DNA of 38,376 nt from an uncultured Paraprevotella sp. (GTDB lineage Bacteria > Bacteroidota > Bacteroidia > Bacteroidales > Bacteroidaceae). The notes beneath the pieces were generated by a model. That model was given only the letters and a program-made list of their open reading frames with translations, did not search any database and was not told the DNA's origin. This document shows, in pieces, positions 8,578-16,268 of the stretch. A program made the position numbers and the translations under genes. The stretch lies in NCBI GenBank assembly GCA_910584955.1, contig CAJUDC010000005.1:1-38376 (forward strand), in the 5' to 3' direction. How positions within the stretch are numbered: position 1 is the first letter of the stretch; each line of letters starts with the position of its first letter.

Positions 8578-9495
8578 ATGGAGAAGATCACAGGGCTGAT
8601 AGATGCGCCCTTTACCCCTTTTTATGCGAACGGCGATGTGAATTACGAACCCATTCCCGCTTATGCGGCCATGCTGGCCAAGAACGGGTTGCAAGGTGTG
8701 TTTATCAACGGTTCTTCGGGCGAGGGATATATGCTGACCGAGGAGGAACGTATGAAACTGGCCGAAGCCTGGATAGCAGCCGCGCCAGCCGGTTTCAAGG
8801 TGATTGTGCATGTGGGCAGTTGCTGTGTGCGCTCCAGCCGGATGCTGGCCGAGCACGCCCAGCGTATCGGTGCCTGGGGCATCGGAGCCATGGCGCCCCC
8901 GTTCCCTAAGGTCGGACGTATCGAAGAACTGGTGAAATACTGTGAGGAAATTGCGGCCGGCGCGCCCGATCTGCCTTTCTATTTCTACCACATTCCCGCG
9001 TTCAACGGGGCATTTCTGCCTATGACGAAGTTCCTGGAGGCTGTGGACGGGCGTATCCCTAACTTCGCCGGCATCAAGTATACTTTCGAGAGCCTGTACG
9101 AGTATAACCAGTGTCGCCTGTACAAAAACGGCAAGTACGACATGCTGCACGGACAGGACGAGACCATCCTGCCTTGTCTGGCGATGGGCGGTGCGCAAGG
9201 CGGCATCGGCGGAACCACCAATTACAACGGCGTCAATCTCGTGGGTATTATCGAGGCCTGGAAAGCCGGCGATCTGGAGCGTGCACGCGAATTGCAGAAC
9301 TTTTCGCAAGAGGTCATCAATGTCATCTGCCATTACCGGGGCAACATTGTGGGCGGTAAGCGCATTATGAAGCTTATCGGTCTGGACCTGGGGCCCAACC
9401 GTACGCCGTTCCAGAACATGACCGACGAGGAAGAAGCCGCCATGAAGGCCGAACTTGAGGCCATCCGCTTCTTTGAGCGTTGCAACCGGTTCTAA
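8578..9495 (+). CDS. nanA: N-acetylneuraminate lyase
   Basis: A cytoplasmic class I aldolase of the DHDPS/NAL superfamily (305 aa, usual length) that splits N-acetylneuraminate into ManNAc and pyruvate. The Schiff-base lysine is K167 in GIKYT, the catalytic tyrosine is Y137 in FYFYHIP, and the carboxylate-binding loop is GSSGEG at residues 45-50. First gene of the sialic-acid operon; the epimerase starts 18 bases after it. In Bacteroides fragilis the equivalent is often called nanL. The neighbouring epimerase, transporter and mutarotase support NAL over dihydrodipicolinate synthase. Confidence 0.95.
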   Translation: MEKITGLIDAPFTPFYANGDVNYEPIPAYAAMLAKNGLQGVFINGSSGEGYMLTEEERMKLAEAWIAAAPAGFKVIVHVGSCCVRSSRMLAEHAQRIGAWGIGAMAPPFPKVGRIEELVKYCEEIAAGAPDLPFYFYHIPAFNGAFLPMTKFLEAVDGRIPNFAGIKYTFESLYEYNQCRLYKNGKYDMLHGQDETILPCLAMGGAQGGIGGTTNYNGVNLVGIIEAWKAGDLERARELQNFSQEVINVICHYRGNIVGGKRIMKLIGLDLGPNRTPFQNMTDEEEAAMKAELEAIRFFERCNRF

Positions 9496-9513
9496 TCTTC
9501 ATACATCCTGCTT

Positions 9514-10713
9514 ATGGACAAGAATCAAATCACTGCTTATCTGAAAGAGTGGGCCGCTTCCTATCGTAACGACCTGCTTACCGATATTATGCCTTTTTGG
9601 TTGAAGAACGGATGGGACCGTGTGAACGGTGGCGTTTATACCTGCCTGAATCGCGACGGCAGTCTGATGGACACCACCAAATCGGTATGGTTCCAAGGGC
9701 GTTTTGCCTTTATTTGTTCTTATATATATAATAATGTGGAACAGGATCCCCGTTTCCTGGAAGCCGCCCGCAGCACGCTCGACTTTATCGAAGCGCATTG
9801 TGCCGATACCGACGGGCACATGTATTTCGAGGTGACGGCCGAGGGTGAGCCTTTGCGTAAGCGTCGCTATGTATTCTCTGAGTCGTTTGCCGCCATCGCC
9901 ATGTCGGAGTATGCACTGGCTACCGGTGACGCGACGTATGCCCGTAAGGCGCTCGACCTCTTCCATCGTATGGTGCGTTTTCTGACCACACCGGGCTTCC
10001 TTCCGGCCAAGTACGAGACGTCCGTGGCCATGCGCGGACATTCCATTACGATGATTCTCATTAATGTGGCCGCCCGGATACGGGCGGTTCTGCCCGATCC
10101 GGCTCTCGACCGCCGGATCGAGGAGTCGATTGCCGACTTGCGCCGCTATTTCATTCATCCTGAATTTGAAGCATTGCTGGAGACGGTCGGTCCGGAAGGC
10201 GAGTTCATCGATACCAATATGGGGCGTACCATCAATCCCGGACATTGTATCGAAACGGCCTGGTTCCTGTTGGAGGAAGCCAAGTTCCGCAATTGGGATA
10301 AGGAACTGACACAAACGGCGCTCACTATCCTGGACTGGTCGTGGAAATGGGGCTGGGACGAGACGTACGGAGGTATCATCAACTTCCGCGACTGCAAGAA
10401 CCTGCCGCCGCAGGACTATTCGCAAGATATGAAGTTCTGGTGGCCGCAAACCGAAGCCATCATCGCCACGCTGTATGCTTATCAGGCCACCGGCGACACG
10501 CGTTATTTGGACCGGCACAAGCAGATCAGCGAATGGACGTATGCTCATTTCCCCGACCGGGAGCAGGGAGAGTGGTACGGCTATCTGCATCGCGACGGTA
10601 CAGTGGCACAGCCGGCCAAGGGGAATATCTTCAAGGGGCCGTTCCACATCCCGCGCATGATGACCAAAGCGTATGTGCTTTGCAATGAAATACTCAAGGA
10701 TCAGACCGATTAA
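9514..10713 (+). CDS. nanE: N-acylglucosamine 2-epimerase (AGE family; ManNAc to GlcNAc)
   Basis: A 399-residue (alpha/alpha)6-barrel AGE-family protein. The two family catalytic histidines are visible as H244 in NPGHCIETAW and H378 in GPFHIPRMM, with the 134-residue spacing known from the mammalian enzyme. RGHS (H176) is a further family motif. Bacteroides uses this eukaryote-like epimerase in place of the enterobacterial NanE to turn the ManNAc released by the lyase into GlcNAc, which a hexokinase-type kinase then phosphorylates. That kinase is not in this window. The gene sits between the lyase and the transporter with gaps of 18 and 12 bases. Cellobiose 2-epimerase is a relative but is less likely here. 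Confidence 0.92.
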   Translation: MDKNQITAYLKEWAASYRNDLLTDIMPFWLKNGWDRVNGGVYTCLNRDGSLMDTTKSVWFQGRFAFICSYIYNNVEQDPRFLEAARSTLDFIEAHCADTDGHMYFEVTAEGEPLRKRRYVFSESFAAIAMSEYALATGDATYARKALDLFHRMVRFLTTPGFLPAKYETSVAMRGHSITMILINVAARIRAVLPDPALDRRIEESIADLRRYFIHPEFEALLETVGPEGEFIDTNMGRTINPGHCIETAWFLLEEAKFRNWDKELTQTALTILDWSWKWGWDETYGGIINFRDCKNLPPQDYSQDMKFWWPQTEAIIATLYAYQATGDTRYLDRHKQISEWTYAHFPDREQGEWYGYLHRDGTVAQPAKGNIFKGPFHIPRMMTKAYVLCNEILKDQTD

Positions 10714-10725
10714 TTCTTTACAATT

Positions 10726-11973
10726 ATGAAAAACACTTCCAAGATTTATCCCTGGGTGGTAGTGGCGCTCCTGTGGGGCGTTGCCCTCCTTAATTATATG
10801 GACCGCCAGATGCTGAGCACAATGAAAGAGGCCATGCAGGCGGATATTGCCGAATTGCAGTCGGCGGCCAATTTCGGTCGGCTGATGGCCGTGTTTCTTT
10901 GGATTTACGGGTTGATGAGCCCGGTGTCGGGCATGATTGCCGACCGGCTCAACCGGAAATGGCTCATTGTAGGCAGTTTGTTTGTGTGGTCGTCCGTCAC
11001 CTACCTGATGGGAGTGGCCGAGACGTTCCAGCAGGTGTTCTGGTTGCGGGCGCTGATGGGGGTGAGCGAGGCGTTGTATATCCCTGCGGGGCTGTCGCTC
11101 ATTGCCGATTACCATACCGGCAAGTCCCGTTCGCTGGCCGTGGGTATCCACATGACCGGTCTTTATACCGGCCAGGCTGTCGGCGGGTTCGGAGCCACAG
11201 TGGCTGCCGCGTTCTCGTGGCACACTACGTTCCATTGGTTTGGCATCATCGGCATAGCCTATGCCGTCCTGTTGATGCTTTGTCTGCGTGATAAGAAGGC
11301 GCCGGCGGCTCCTGTCCGTCCGTCTGTGACGGAGCGGGCGTCCGCTCCTTCGCGCGAGGGACTGTTCCGAGGTGTGGTGATGCTGTTCTCCAACATCGCT
11401 TTCTGGGTGATTCTGCTTTATTTTGCCGTGCCCAGTCTGCCCGGTTGGGCCACGAAGAACTGGCTGCCTACGCTTTTTGCCGAGAATCTGGGTATTCCTA
11501 TGTCCGAAGCCGGTCCGTTGTCTACCATTACCATTGCCATTTCCTCCTTTGTGGGCGTTTTGCTGGGCGGCACCTTATCCGACCGCTGGGTGCAGCGCAA
11601 CATCCGTGGCCGTGTGTATACCGGTGCCATCGGCTTGGGAATGACCATTCCTTCGCTGCTGTTGCTGGGCTATGGCCATAGTTTTGTGGCTGTGGTGGGT
11701 GCCGGACTGCTTTTCGGGGTAGGCTACGGTATGTTTGATGCCAACAACATGCCCATCCTTTGTCAGTTCGTATCCTCGAAGTACCGGGCTACAGCCTACG
11801 GTATCATGAATATGACCGGTGTGTTTGCCGGAGCTTTCATCACCGACCTGCTCGGCAAATGGACCGACGGCGGCAGTCTGGGGCAGGGCTTTGCCATGCT
11901 GGCGGCTATCGTCTGTGTGGCGCTGGCGGCTCAGTTGTATTTCCTGCGTCCGCAGGTCGACAATATGGAATAG
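10726..11973 (+). CDS. nanT: MFS sialic-acid transporter
   Basis: A 415-residue inner-membrane protein with about 12 hydrophobic segments. The first helix ends in NYMDRQMLS, and the loop between helices 2 and 3 carries DRLNRKW; both are typical of anion:cation-symporter MFS members (hexuronate/NanT type). A charged central loop (about residues 190-210, DKKAPAAPVRP region) separates the two six-helix halves. Position between epimerase and mutarotase assigns sialic acid as the likely substrate. No outer-membrane partner of the SusCD type is encoded in the window. Confidence 0.88.
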   Translation: MKNTSKIYPWVVVALLWGVALLNYMDRQMLSTMKEAMQADIAELQSAANFGRLMAVFLWIYGLMSPVSGMIADRLNRKWLIVGSLFVWSSVTYLMGVAETFQQVFWLRALMGVSEALYIPAGLSLIADYHTGKSRSLAVGIHMTGLYTGQAVGGFGATVAAAFSWHTTFHWFGIIGIAYAVLLMLCLRDKKAPAAPVRPSVTERASAPSREGLFRGVVMLFSNIAFWVILLYFAVPSLPGWATKNWLPTLFAENLGIPMSEAGPLSTITIAISSFVGVLLGGTLSDRWVQRNIRGRVYTGAIGLGMTIPSLLLLGYGHSFVAVVGAGLLFGVGYGMFDANNMPILCQFVSSKYRATAYGIMNMTGVFAGAFITDLLGKWTDGGSLGQGFAMLAAIVCVALAAQLYFLRPQVDNME

Positions 11974-11980
11974 GAAAGAT

Positions 11981-13189
11981 ATGAAGAAGTTGACGCTTTG
12001 GTTTTCCGCACTGCCTTTGTGGGCCTCCGTTGCAGGAGGGCTGTCGGTATCCTGCCGTCCCTCGGCTACGGAAGGCGATACGCTGGTCTGCACGGCGCTG
12101 GCTCCGCTCGACCGGTGGGGCGGGCAGGGTGTTTCGGCTCCGTATGCCGGACGCATCGGCCAGGCCTTGGTGGTGGCGGGCGGTTGTAATTTCCCGGATG
12201 TGCCGGCGGCTGACGGAGGCGGTAAGGTGTTCTATCGCGATGTATGGCGCTTGCCGGCGCCTGCCGACCCGTCGTCTCGCTGGGAGCATGTGGGCGAGTG
12301 TCCGGTAGCGGCTGCCTACGGGGTGTCGGTCACTGTGCCGCAAGGCCTGATCTGTATCGGCGGGACCGACGGGCACCGCAGCCTGGACGGGGTGTGGCTG
12401 TTGCGGCCGGACGGCGTGAGAGGATATGCGGCGGATTCGTTGCCCTCGCTGCCTGTGGGGCTGGACAATGCGGCCGGAGCATGGTGTGCCGGTGCGGTTT
12501 ACGTGGCCGGCGGACAGACGGACGGAGCGCCTTCCCTGCGGGCCTATCGTCTGGCCTGGCCCGGCGGAACACGATGGGAGGAAATACCTGTTCCTCCCGG
12601 TGGGGCACGCTTGCAGCCGGTAGCGATGGCCGTCGGTTCGCGGTTTTATCTGATGGGAGGCTATGTGCCTCCGTCGGACGGGGAGCCGGGGCGCTTGCAG
12701 CCGGGCGGATGTGTTTATGATACGGTTATGGGACGTTGGTCGGAGACGGCGGCTTTGATGTTGCCGGGCGACACGTTGCCCCGGGCTTTGGTGGGAGGCG
12801 TGGGAGCCGTCTCGCCCGACGGTCGTCGGCTGTTGGTGGCCGGCGGGGTAGACGCCGGACGCTTTCTGCGTGCGGTAAACCGTCCGTTGCTGTTGAAGCA
12901 AGCCCGTGCCGAGGGAAATGATACGTTGGCGGACAGGCTCGAAGCGGAGGGGAAGGACTATCTTCGCCATCCGGTGGCCTGGTACCGTTTCAGTGAGTGT
13001 CTTCTGTCCTACGATCCGACTTCCGATTCGTGGCAACTGTTGGGGCGGAACCCGCGACTGGCACGTGCCGGTGCGGCTTTGGTCTCCTGGGAAGACCGTT
13101 GGTATGTGGTGAACGGGGAGAACAAGCCCGGTATCCGGTCGGGCGACGTGTCGCTGTTTGTTCTTCCGTTGTCGGTCCGTGGCCGATGA
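11981..13189 (+). CDS. nanM: Kelch-repeat N-acetylneuraminate mutarotase (NanM-like)
   Basis: A 402-residue secreted beta-propeller. Kelch-type Gly-Gly pairs recur in VVAGGCNFPD, CIGGTDGH, YVAGGQTDG, YLMGGYVPP and LVAGGVDAG, giving about six blades. The GG.NFPD..A..GGK segment is characteristic of the cyclically permuted mutarotase/NanM group, which interconverts the alpha and beta anomers of Neu5Ac. The start at 11981, seven bases after nanT, gives an export signal (MKKLTLWFSALPLWASVAGG). A Cys in LSVSC follows, but the -3 position is Ser, so lipoprotein status is doubtful. Longer upstream in-frame starts would overlap nanT and are rejected. Confidence 0.85.
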   Translation: MKKLTLWFSALPLWASVAGGLSVSCRPSATEGDTLVCTALAPLDRWGGQGVSAPYAGRIGQALVVAGGCNFPDVPAADGGGKVFYRDVWRLPAPADPSSRWEHVGECPVAAAYGVSVTVPQGLICIGGTDGHRSLDGVWLLRPDGVRGYAADSLPSLPVGLDNAAGAWCAGAVYVAGGQTDGAPSLRAYRLAWPGGTRWEEIPVPPGGARLQPVAMAVGSRFYLMGGYVPPSDGEPGRLQPGGCVYDTVMGRWSETAALMLPGDTLPRALVGGVGAVSPDGRRLLVAGGVDAGRFLRAVNRPLLLKQARAEGNDTLADRLEAEGKDYLRHPVAWYRFSECLLSYDPTSDSWQLLGRNPRLARAGAALVSWEDRWYVVNGENKPGIRSGDVSLFVLPLSVRGR

Positions 13190-13213
13190 TGCTTTTCGCT
13201 GTGCAGATACAAA

Positions 13214-13249
13214 CATCGTCTGCTTTCCCTTTCGGAAAAGCAGGCGATG
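13214..13249. terminator. Hairpin between convergent nanM and trpB2 (probable bidirectional terminator)
   Basis: CATCGTCTGCTTTCC pairs with GGAAAAGCAGGCGATG with one G-T pair and one bulge. It sits 25 bases after nanM and 24 bases after the convergent trpB2 gene. T runs on either side are short, so it is less certain than other terminators here. Confidence 0.6.
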
Positions 13250-13272
13250 CCGTTTCTGTACCGGAGCGGGCG

Positions 13273-14634
13273 TTACATCCCTTTCACTTCTTCCAGATTT
13301 TTCTGGATGTCGCTCTCGCTCAGTTCGTAGTTAATCAGGTTGCCGGCCAGGTATTGGTCGTAGGCGGTCATGTCGATCAGTCCGTGGCCCGACAGGTTGA
13401 ACAGAATCACTTTCTCTTCACCCGTTTCGATGCACTTTCTGGCCTCGTTGACGGCGGCCGCAATGGCATGGCAGGATTCGGGTGCCGGGATGATACCTTC
13501 GGCCTTGGCAAAGAGACAGCCCGCTTCGAACGATTCCAGTTGCTGGATGTCGACGGCTTCCATCAGTTTGTCTTTCAACAATTGCGACACGATAACCCCC
13601 GCGCCGTGGTAGCGCAGTCCGCCGGCGTGGATGTTGGCGGGAGCGAAGTTATGTCCCAGTGTGAACATCGGCAAGAGAGGCGTGTAACCGGCTTCGTCAC
13701 CGAAGTCGTACTGGAATTTTCCCCGTGTCAGTTTGGGACAGCTGGCCGGTTCCGCCGCTACATAGCGTGTCTGTCGGCCTTCCAGGATGGTGTGGCGCAT
13801 GAACGGGAAGCAGATACCGCCGAAATTCGAACCGCCGCCGAAGCAGCCGATGATGATGTCGGGATATTCGCCGGCCATTTCCATTTGCTTTTCTGCTTCC
13901 AGGCCGATGACGGTCTGGTGCAGTGTCACGTGGCTCAACACGGACCCGAGCGTATATTTGCAGTTGGGCGTGGTGCGTGCCAGCTCTACGGCTTCGGAGA
14001 TGGCCGTACCCAGCGATCCCTGATGGTTGGGGGTACGGGTGAGGATGTCTTTTCCAGCCCGGGTCGACATGGAGGGGGAAGCCGTCACCTGTGCGCCGAA
14101 CGTCTGCATGATGCTGCGCCGGTACGGTTTCTGTTCGTAGCTGATCTTCACCTGATATACGGCGGCTTCCAGACCGAACACGCTGGCAGCATACGATAAG
14201 GCGGTGCCCCATTGACCGGCCCCTGTCTCCGTGGTCACATTCGTCACACCCTCCTGTTTGCAGTAGTAAGCCTGCGGCAGGGCCGAGTTCAGTTTGTGCG
14301 AGCCTACGGGACTTACGCTCTCGTTCTTGAAATAGATGTGTGCGGGGGTGCCTAGAGCCTGTTCCAGACCGTAGGCCCGTACCAGCGGTGTGCTGCGGTA
14401 ATACTTGTATTTCTCGCGCACGGCTTCGGGGATCTCTATCCAGGCATCCGTCTGGTTCAGTTCCTGTTTGCACAGTTCTTGCGCGAAGATGGGATAGAGG
14501 TCTTCCGGTGTCAGCGGTTCCCGGGTAGCGGGATTCAGGGGCGGCAGGGGCTTGTTCACCATGTCGGCCTGTATGTTGTACCAGTAGCGCGGAATATCAT
14601 CTTCCGCCAAAAAGAATCTTTTCTGTTTTTCCAT
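13273..14634 (-). CDS. trpB: Tryptophan synthase beta chain, TrpB2 type
   Basis: A 453-residue PLP enzyme that condenses indole (or a related nucleophile) with serine. The length and N-terminal extension (residues 1-75, containing YWYNI and LTPEDLYPIF) are those of the TrpB2 class, which is longer than the about 400-residue TrpB1. The PLP lysine is K114 in GSHKLN, the catalytic Glu lies in ETGAGQWG, and GGGSN forms the phosphate cup. No trpA or other trp gene is adjacent. TrpB2 enzymes commonly stand alone and may salvage free indole or use phosphoserine. Monocistronic by context, with its own -7 box at 14692-14699. Confidence 0.93.
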   Translation of the reverse strand: MEKQKRFFLAEDDIPRYWYNIQADMVNKPLPPLNPATREPLTPEDLYPIFAQELCKQELNQTDAWIEIPEAVREKYKYYRSTPLVRAYGLEQALGTPAHIYFKNESVSPVGSHKLNSALPQAYYCKQEGVTNVTTETGAGQWGTALSYAASVFGLEAAVYQVKISYEQKPYRRSIMQTFGAQVTASPSMSTRAGKDILTRTPNHQGSLGTAISEAVELARTTPNCKYTLGSVLSHVTLHQTVIGLEAEKQMEMAGEYPDIIIGCFGGGSNFGGICFPFMRHTILEGRQTRYVAAEPASCPKLTRGKFQYDFGDEAGYTPLLPMFTLGHNFAPANIHAGGLRYHGAGVIVSQLLKDKLMEAVDIQQLESFEAGCLFAKAEGIIPAPESCHAIAAAVNEARKCIETGEEKVILFNLSGHGLIDMTAYDQYLAGNLINYELSESDIQKNLEEVKGM

Positions 14635-14691
14635 AGGTCTTTTTCTTATTTATTTGATGCGTTTCGAGCCGGTTTACTAACAAATCGTTCG

Positions 14692-14699
14692 CAAAAGTA
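14692..14699 (-). promoter_or_regulatory. -7 box of trpB2
   Basis: On the minus strand this reads TACTTTTG, an exact TAnnTTTG match, 57 bases before the trpB2 start codon. No clear -33 TTTG was seen at the usual distance. Confidence 0.55.
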
Positions 14700-14780
14700 C
14701 GTAAAAAAAGTCATTGAAGAAATGAAAAACCGGAATAAACCTGTTTCAAAATGTATGTTCGGTGCGGCGCAACTCCGGTT

Positions 14781-14855
14781 CATGCCTTGGTTTCTGCAAA
14801 TCAAGGCATGTTTTCTGCCGTTCACGGTTGGATTTTTGCAGATCCAACCGTGAAC
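14781..14855. repeat. Pair of adjacent long hairpins sharing a core (REP/BIME-like)
   Basis: Hairpin A (14781-14810) is a 13-bp stem with one G-T pair and loop CTGC. Hairpin B (14820-14855) is a 16-bp stem with one wobble pair and loop TTGC. Nine bases separate them. Both share the central sequence TTGG(A)TTTYTGCARATC, while their outer stems are unrelated in sequence yet each is perfectly self-complementary. They lie between the divergent trpB2 and argR promoters, so neither gene's own transcript should contain them, and they lack terminator T-tracts. The rest of the 14635-15083 gap holds only the two promoters and AT-rich sequence. Confidence 0.75.
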
Positions 14856-15004
14856 GCAAATTCGGGGCTTCGCCGGTCGTATTTGTCTGCCTCATTCCTT
14901 TAGGTTTGATTCTTGAACGTATTCTTTTGCATATATATGCGAATTTGTGTTATTCGAAGGGTGAAATAGCCTGTTATTTAAAAGATTTTTTCATTATCTG
15001 CTTA

Positions 15005-15034
15005 TGAATTGAAAAATAAATGAATAAAAATGCT
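15005..15034. promoter_or_regulatory. Possible ArgR operator (ARG-box-like half sites) upstream of argR
   Basis: Two TGAAT half-sites, at 15005-15009 and 15021-15025, are spaced 16 bases apart just upstream of the argR -7 box. The second runs TGAATAAAAATGC, matching the left half of the ARG-box consensus TGAATwwwwATTCA but with a poor right half. Autoregulation by ArgR is common. The assignment is tentative because Bacteroidetes ArgR sites are not defined by this evidence. Confidence 0.3.
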
Positions 15035-15054
15035 TTCTTTTGCTTGGAAATGCG

Positions 15055-15062
15055 TATTTTTG
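15055..15062 (+). promoter_or_regulatory. -7 box of the arginine/proline operon
   Basis: TATTTTTG matches TAnnTTTG exactly, 21 bases before the argR start, implying a very short leader. A TTTG at 15039-15042 is too close to serve as a normal -33 box. Confidence 0.6.
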
Positions 15063-15083
15063 CAGCCTCGAATACGATTTAAT

Positions 15084-15566
15084 ATGCGGACGAAGAAAAA
15101 AAACAGTCGGTTGGAGGTGATCAAGATGATACTTTCCAGTCAGGAAGTCTCCAGCCAGGAAGAATTGCTCATCGAACTGGACAAGGCCGGTTTCCCCTCT
15201 ACGCAAACCACTTTGTCGCGCGACATGAAGCAGTTGAAAATTGTAAAGGCTACGAATGCCGAGGGACGCTATATATATATGTTGCCCAACAATAACCTGT
15301 ACCGGCGTGTGTCCGATACACGTTTTACCCTTTCGGCCATCAACAAACTGGGGGCCCTTTCGGTGAAATTCTCCGGCAATCTGGCGGTGGTGCACACCCT
15401 GCCCGGGCATGCCAGCCACGTAGCGTATGATATAGACAACAGTAATATAGATGAGATATTGGGTACGATAGCCGGCGACGATACCGTGATACTGGTGCTG
15501 GCCGAAGGCGTGCCCCACGAGGAGGCATTGGCCCGGCTGGCCGAGGTAGTGCCTAACCTGAGCTAA
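15084..15566 (+). CDS. argR: Arginine repressor/regulator ArgR
   Basis: A 160-residue regulator of usual ArgR length. The N-terminal winged helix (about 1-70) contains SSQEELLIELDKAGF and TQTTLSRDMKQL, the recognition helix. The C-terminal half (about 85-155) carries the oligomerisation and arginine-binding fold with GTIAGDDTVILVL. Start 15084 (MRTKKKNSRLE) is chosen over the in-frame ATG at 15030 because the -7 box at 15055-15062 lies between them and homologues begin near here. First gene of the operon, followed after 11 bases by the GNAT gene. It probably senses arginine and controls this operon, including itself. Confidence 0.93.
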   Translation: MRTKKKNSRLEVIKMILSSQEVSSQEELLIELDKAGFPSTQTTLSRDMKQLKIVKATNAEGRYIYMLPNNNLYRRVSDTRFTLSAINKLGALSVKFSGNLAVVHTLPGHASHVAYDIDNSNIDEILGTIAGDDTVILVLAEGVPHEEALARLAEVVPNLS

Positions 15567-15577
15567 TAAAGAAGACA

Positions 15578-16231
15578 ATGGACGAAACAGAAATGAATGA
15601 TGGAATCAAAGTAGTGGTGGCCGATGCTACACACGAGAAGTATGTAGACACGATTCTGGCCACCATAACCGATTCGGCTAAAAAGCGCGGTTCGGGCATC
15701 GCTTCGCGAACCCATGCTTATCTGGCTACTAAAATGAAAGAGCGCAAAGCGGTGATAGCCCTGGCCGGACCGGAGGAGGAATTTGCCGGTTTCTGCTATA
15801 TCGAGAGTTGGGGCAATAAGTCCTTTGTAGCCAACTCGGGATTGATTGTGGTGGAGAAGTTCCGCAAGCATCATCTGGCTACACGCATCAAGCAGACGGC
15901 TTTCACGCTGTCGCGCCTGCGCTGGCCTCATGCCAAACTGTTCGGTCTCACCAGTCAGAGTGCCGTAATGAAAATCAACACGGCATTGGGCTACGTGCCT
16001 GTGACGTTTGCCGAACTGACCGATGACGAAGCCTACTGGAAGGGATGCGGCACACCGGAGAACCCCTGCTGTGTCAATTGCGACATCCTGGCACGTACCG
16101 GACGCAAATACTGCATCTGTACCGCCATGCTTTACGATCCCGAAAAGCATCCCGACGAGCAGTTGCCGGTGCAGCTGCCTGACGATGTGGTGAAGATGGC
16201 CCGTGAGGCGGCGGCCCGCAATCAGCGATGA
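15578..16231 (+). CDS. GNAT acyltransferase, probable N-acylglutamate synthase (217 aa)
   Basis: The GNAT core spans about residues 10-150: the substrate strand FAGFCYIES, strand 4 GLIVVEKFRKHHLATRI (acyl-CoA loop), then ALGYVPV. A gene of this type lies between argR and argG in Bacteroidales and is the best candidate for the first step, acylation of glutamate (N-acetyl- or N-succinylglutamate synthase). No other candidate for that step is in the window, and no argB or argJ is present. Unusual is the Cys-rich C-terminus: C157, C164, C165, C168, C179 and C181 in the CGTPENPCCVNC region and KYCIC, which could bind a metal. M6 (15593) is an alternative start. Confidence 0.8.
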   Translation: MDETEMNDGIKVVVADATHEKYVDTILATITDSAKKRGSGIASRTHAYLATKMKERKAVIALAGPEEEFAGFCYIESWGNKSFVANSGLIVVEKFRKHHLATRIKQTAFTLSRLRWPHAKLFGLTSQSAVMKINTALGYVPVTFAELTDDEAYWKGCGTPENPCCVNCDILARTGRKYCICTAMLYDPEKHPDEQLPVQLPDDVVKMAREAAARNQR

Positions 16232-16268
16232 AACGAACGAATCAAAAACATTTTAAACAACAATACGT

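Noticed and set aside
9499..11235. A 578-codon open frame on the minus strand across the epimerase and transporter
   Set aside because: It is antisense to two clearly recognisable genes, its translation is His/Arg/Gln-rich without any family motif, and it arises from the GC-biased codon use of the real genes.
11906..13216. A 436-codon minus-strand frame opposite the Kelch protein
   Set aside because: Arg/Gln-rich antisense shadow with no domain; the plus-strand Kelch repeats are unmistakable.
14940..14956. CGAAT-7-ATTCG inverted repeat as an ARG box
   Set aside because: The seven-base centre is longer than the four-base centre of the ARG consensus, and it lies about 100 bases from the argR -7 box.
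15030..15083. Longer N-terminus for ArgR starting at 15030
   Set aside because: The -7 box lies inside it, and the added residues do not resemble the ArgR N-terminus.
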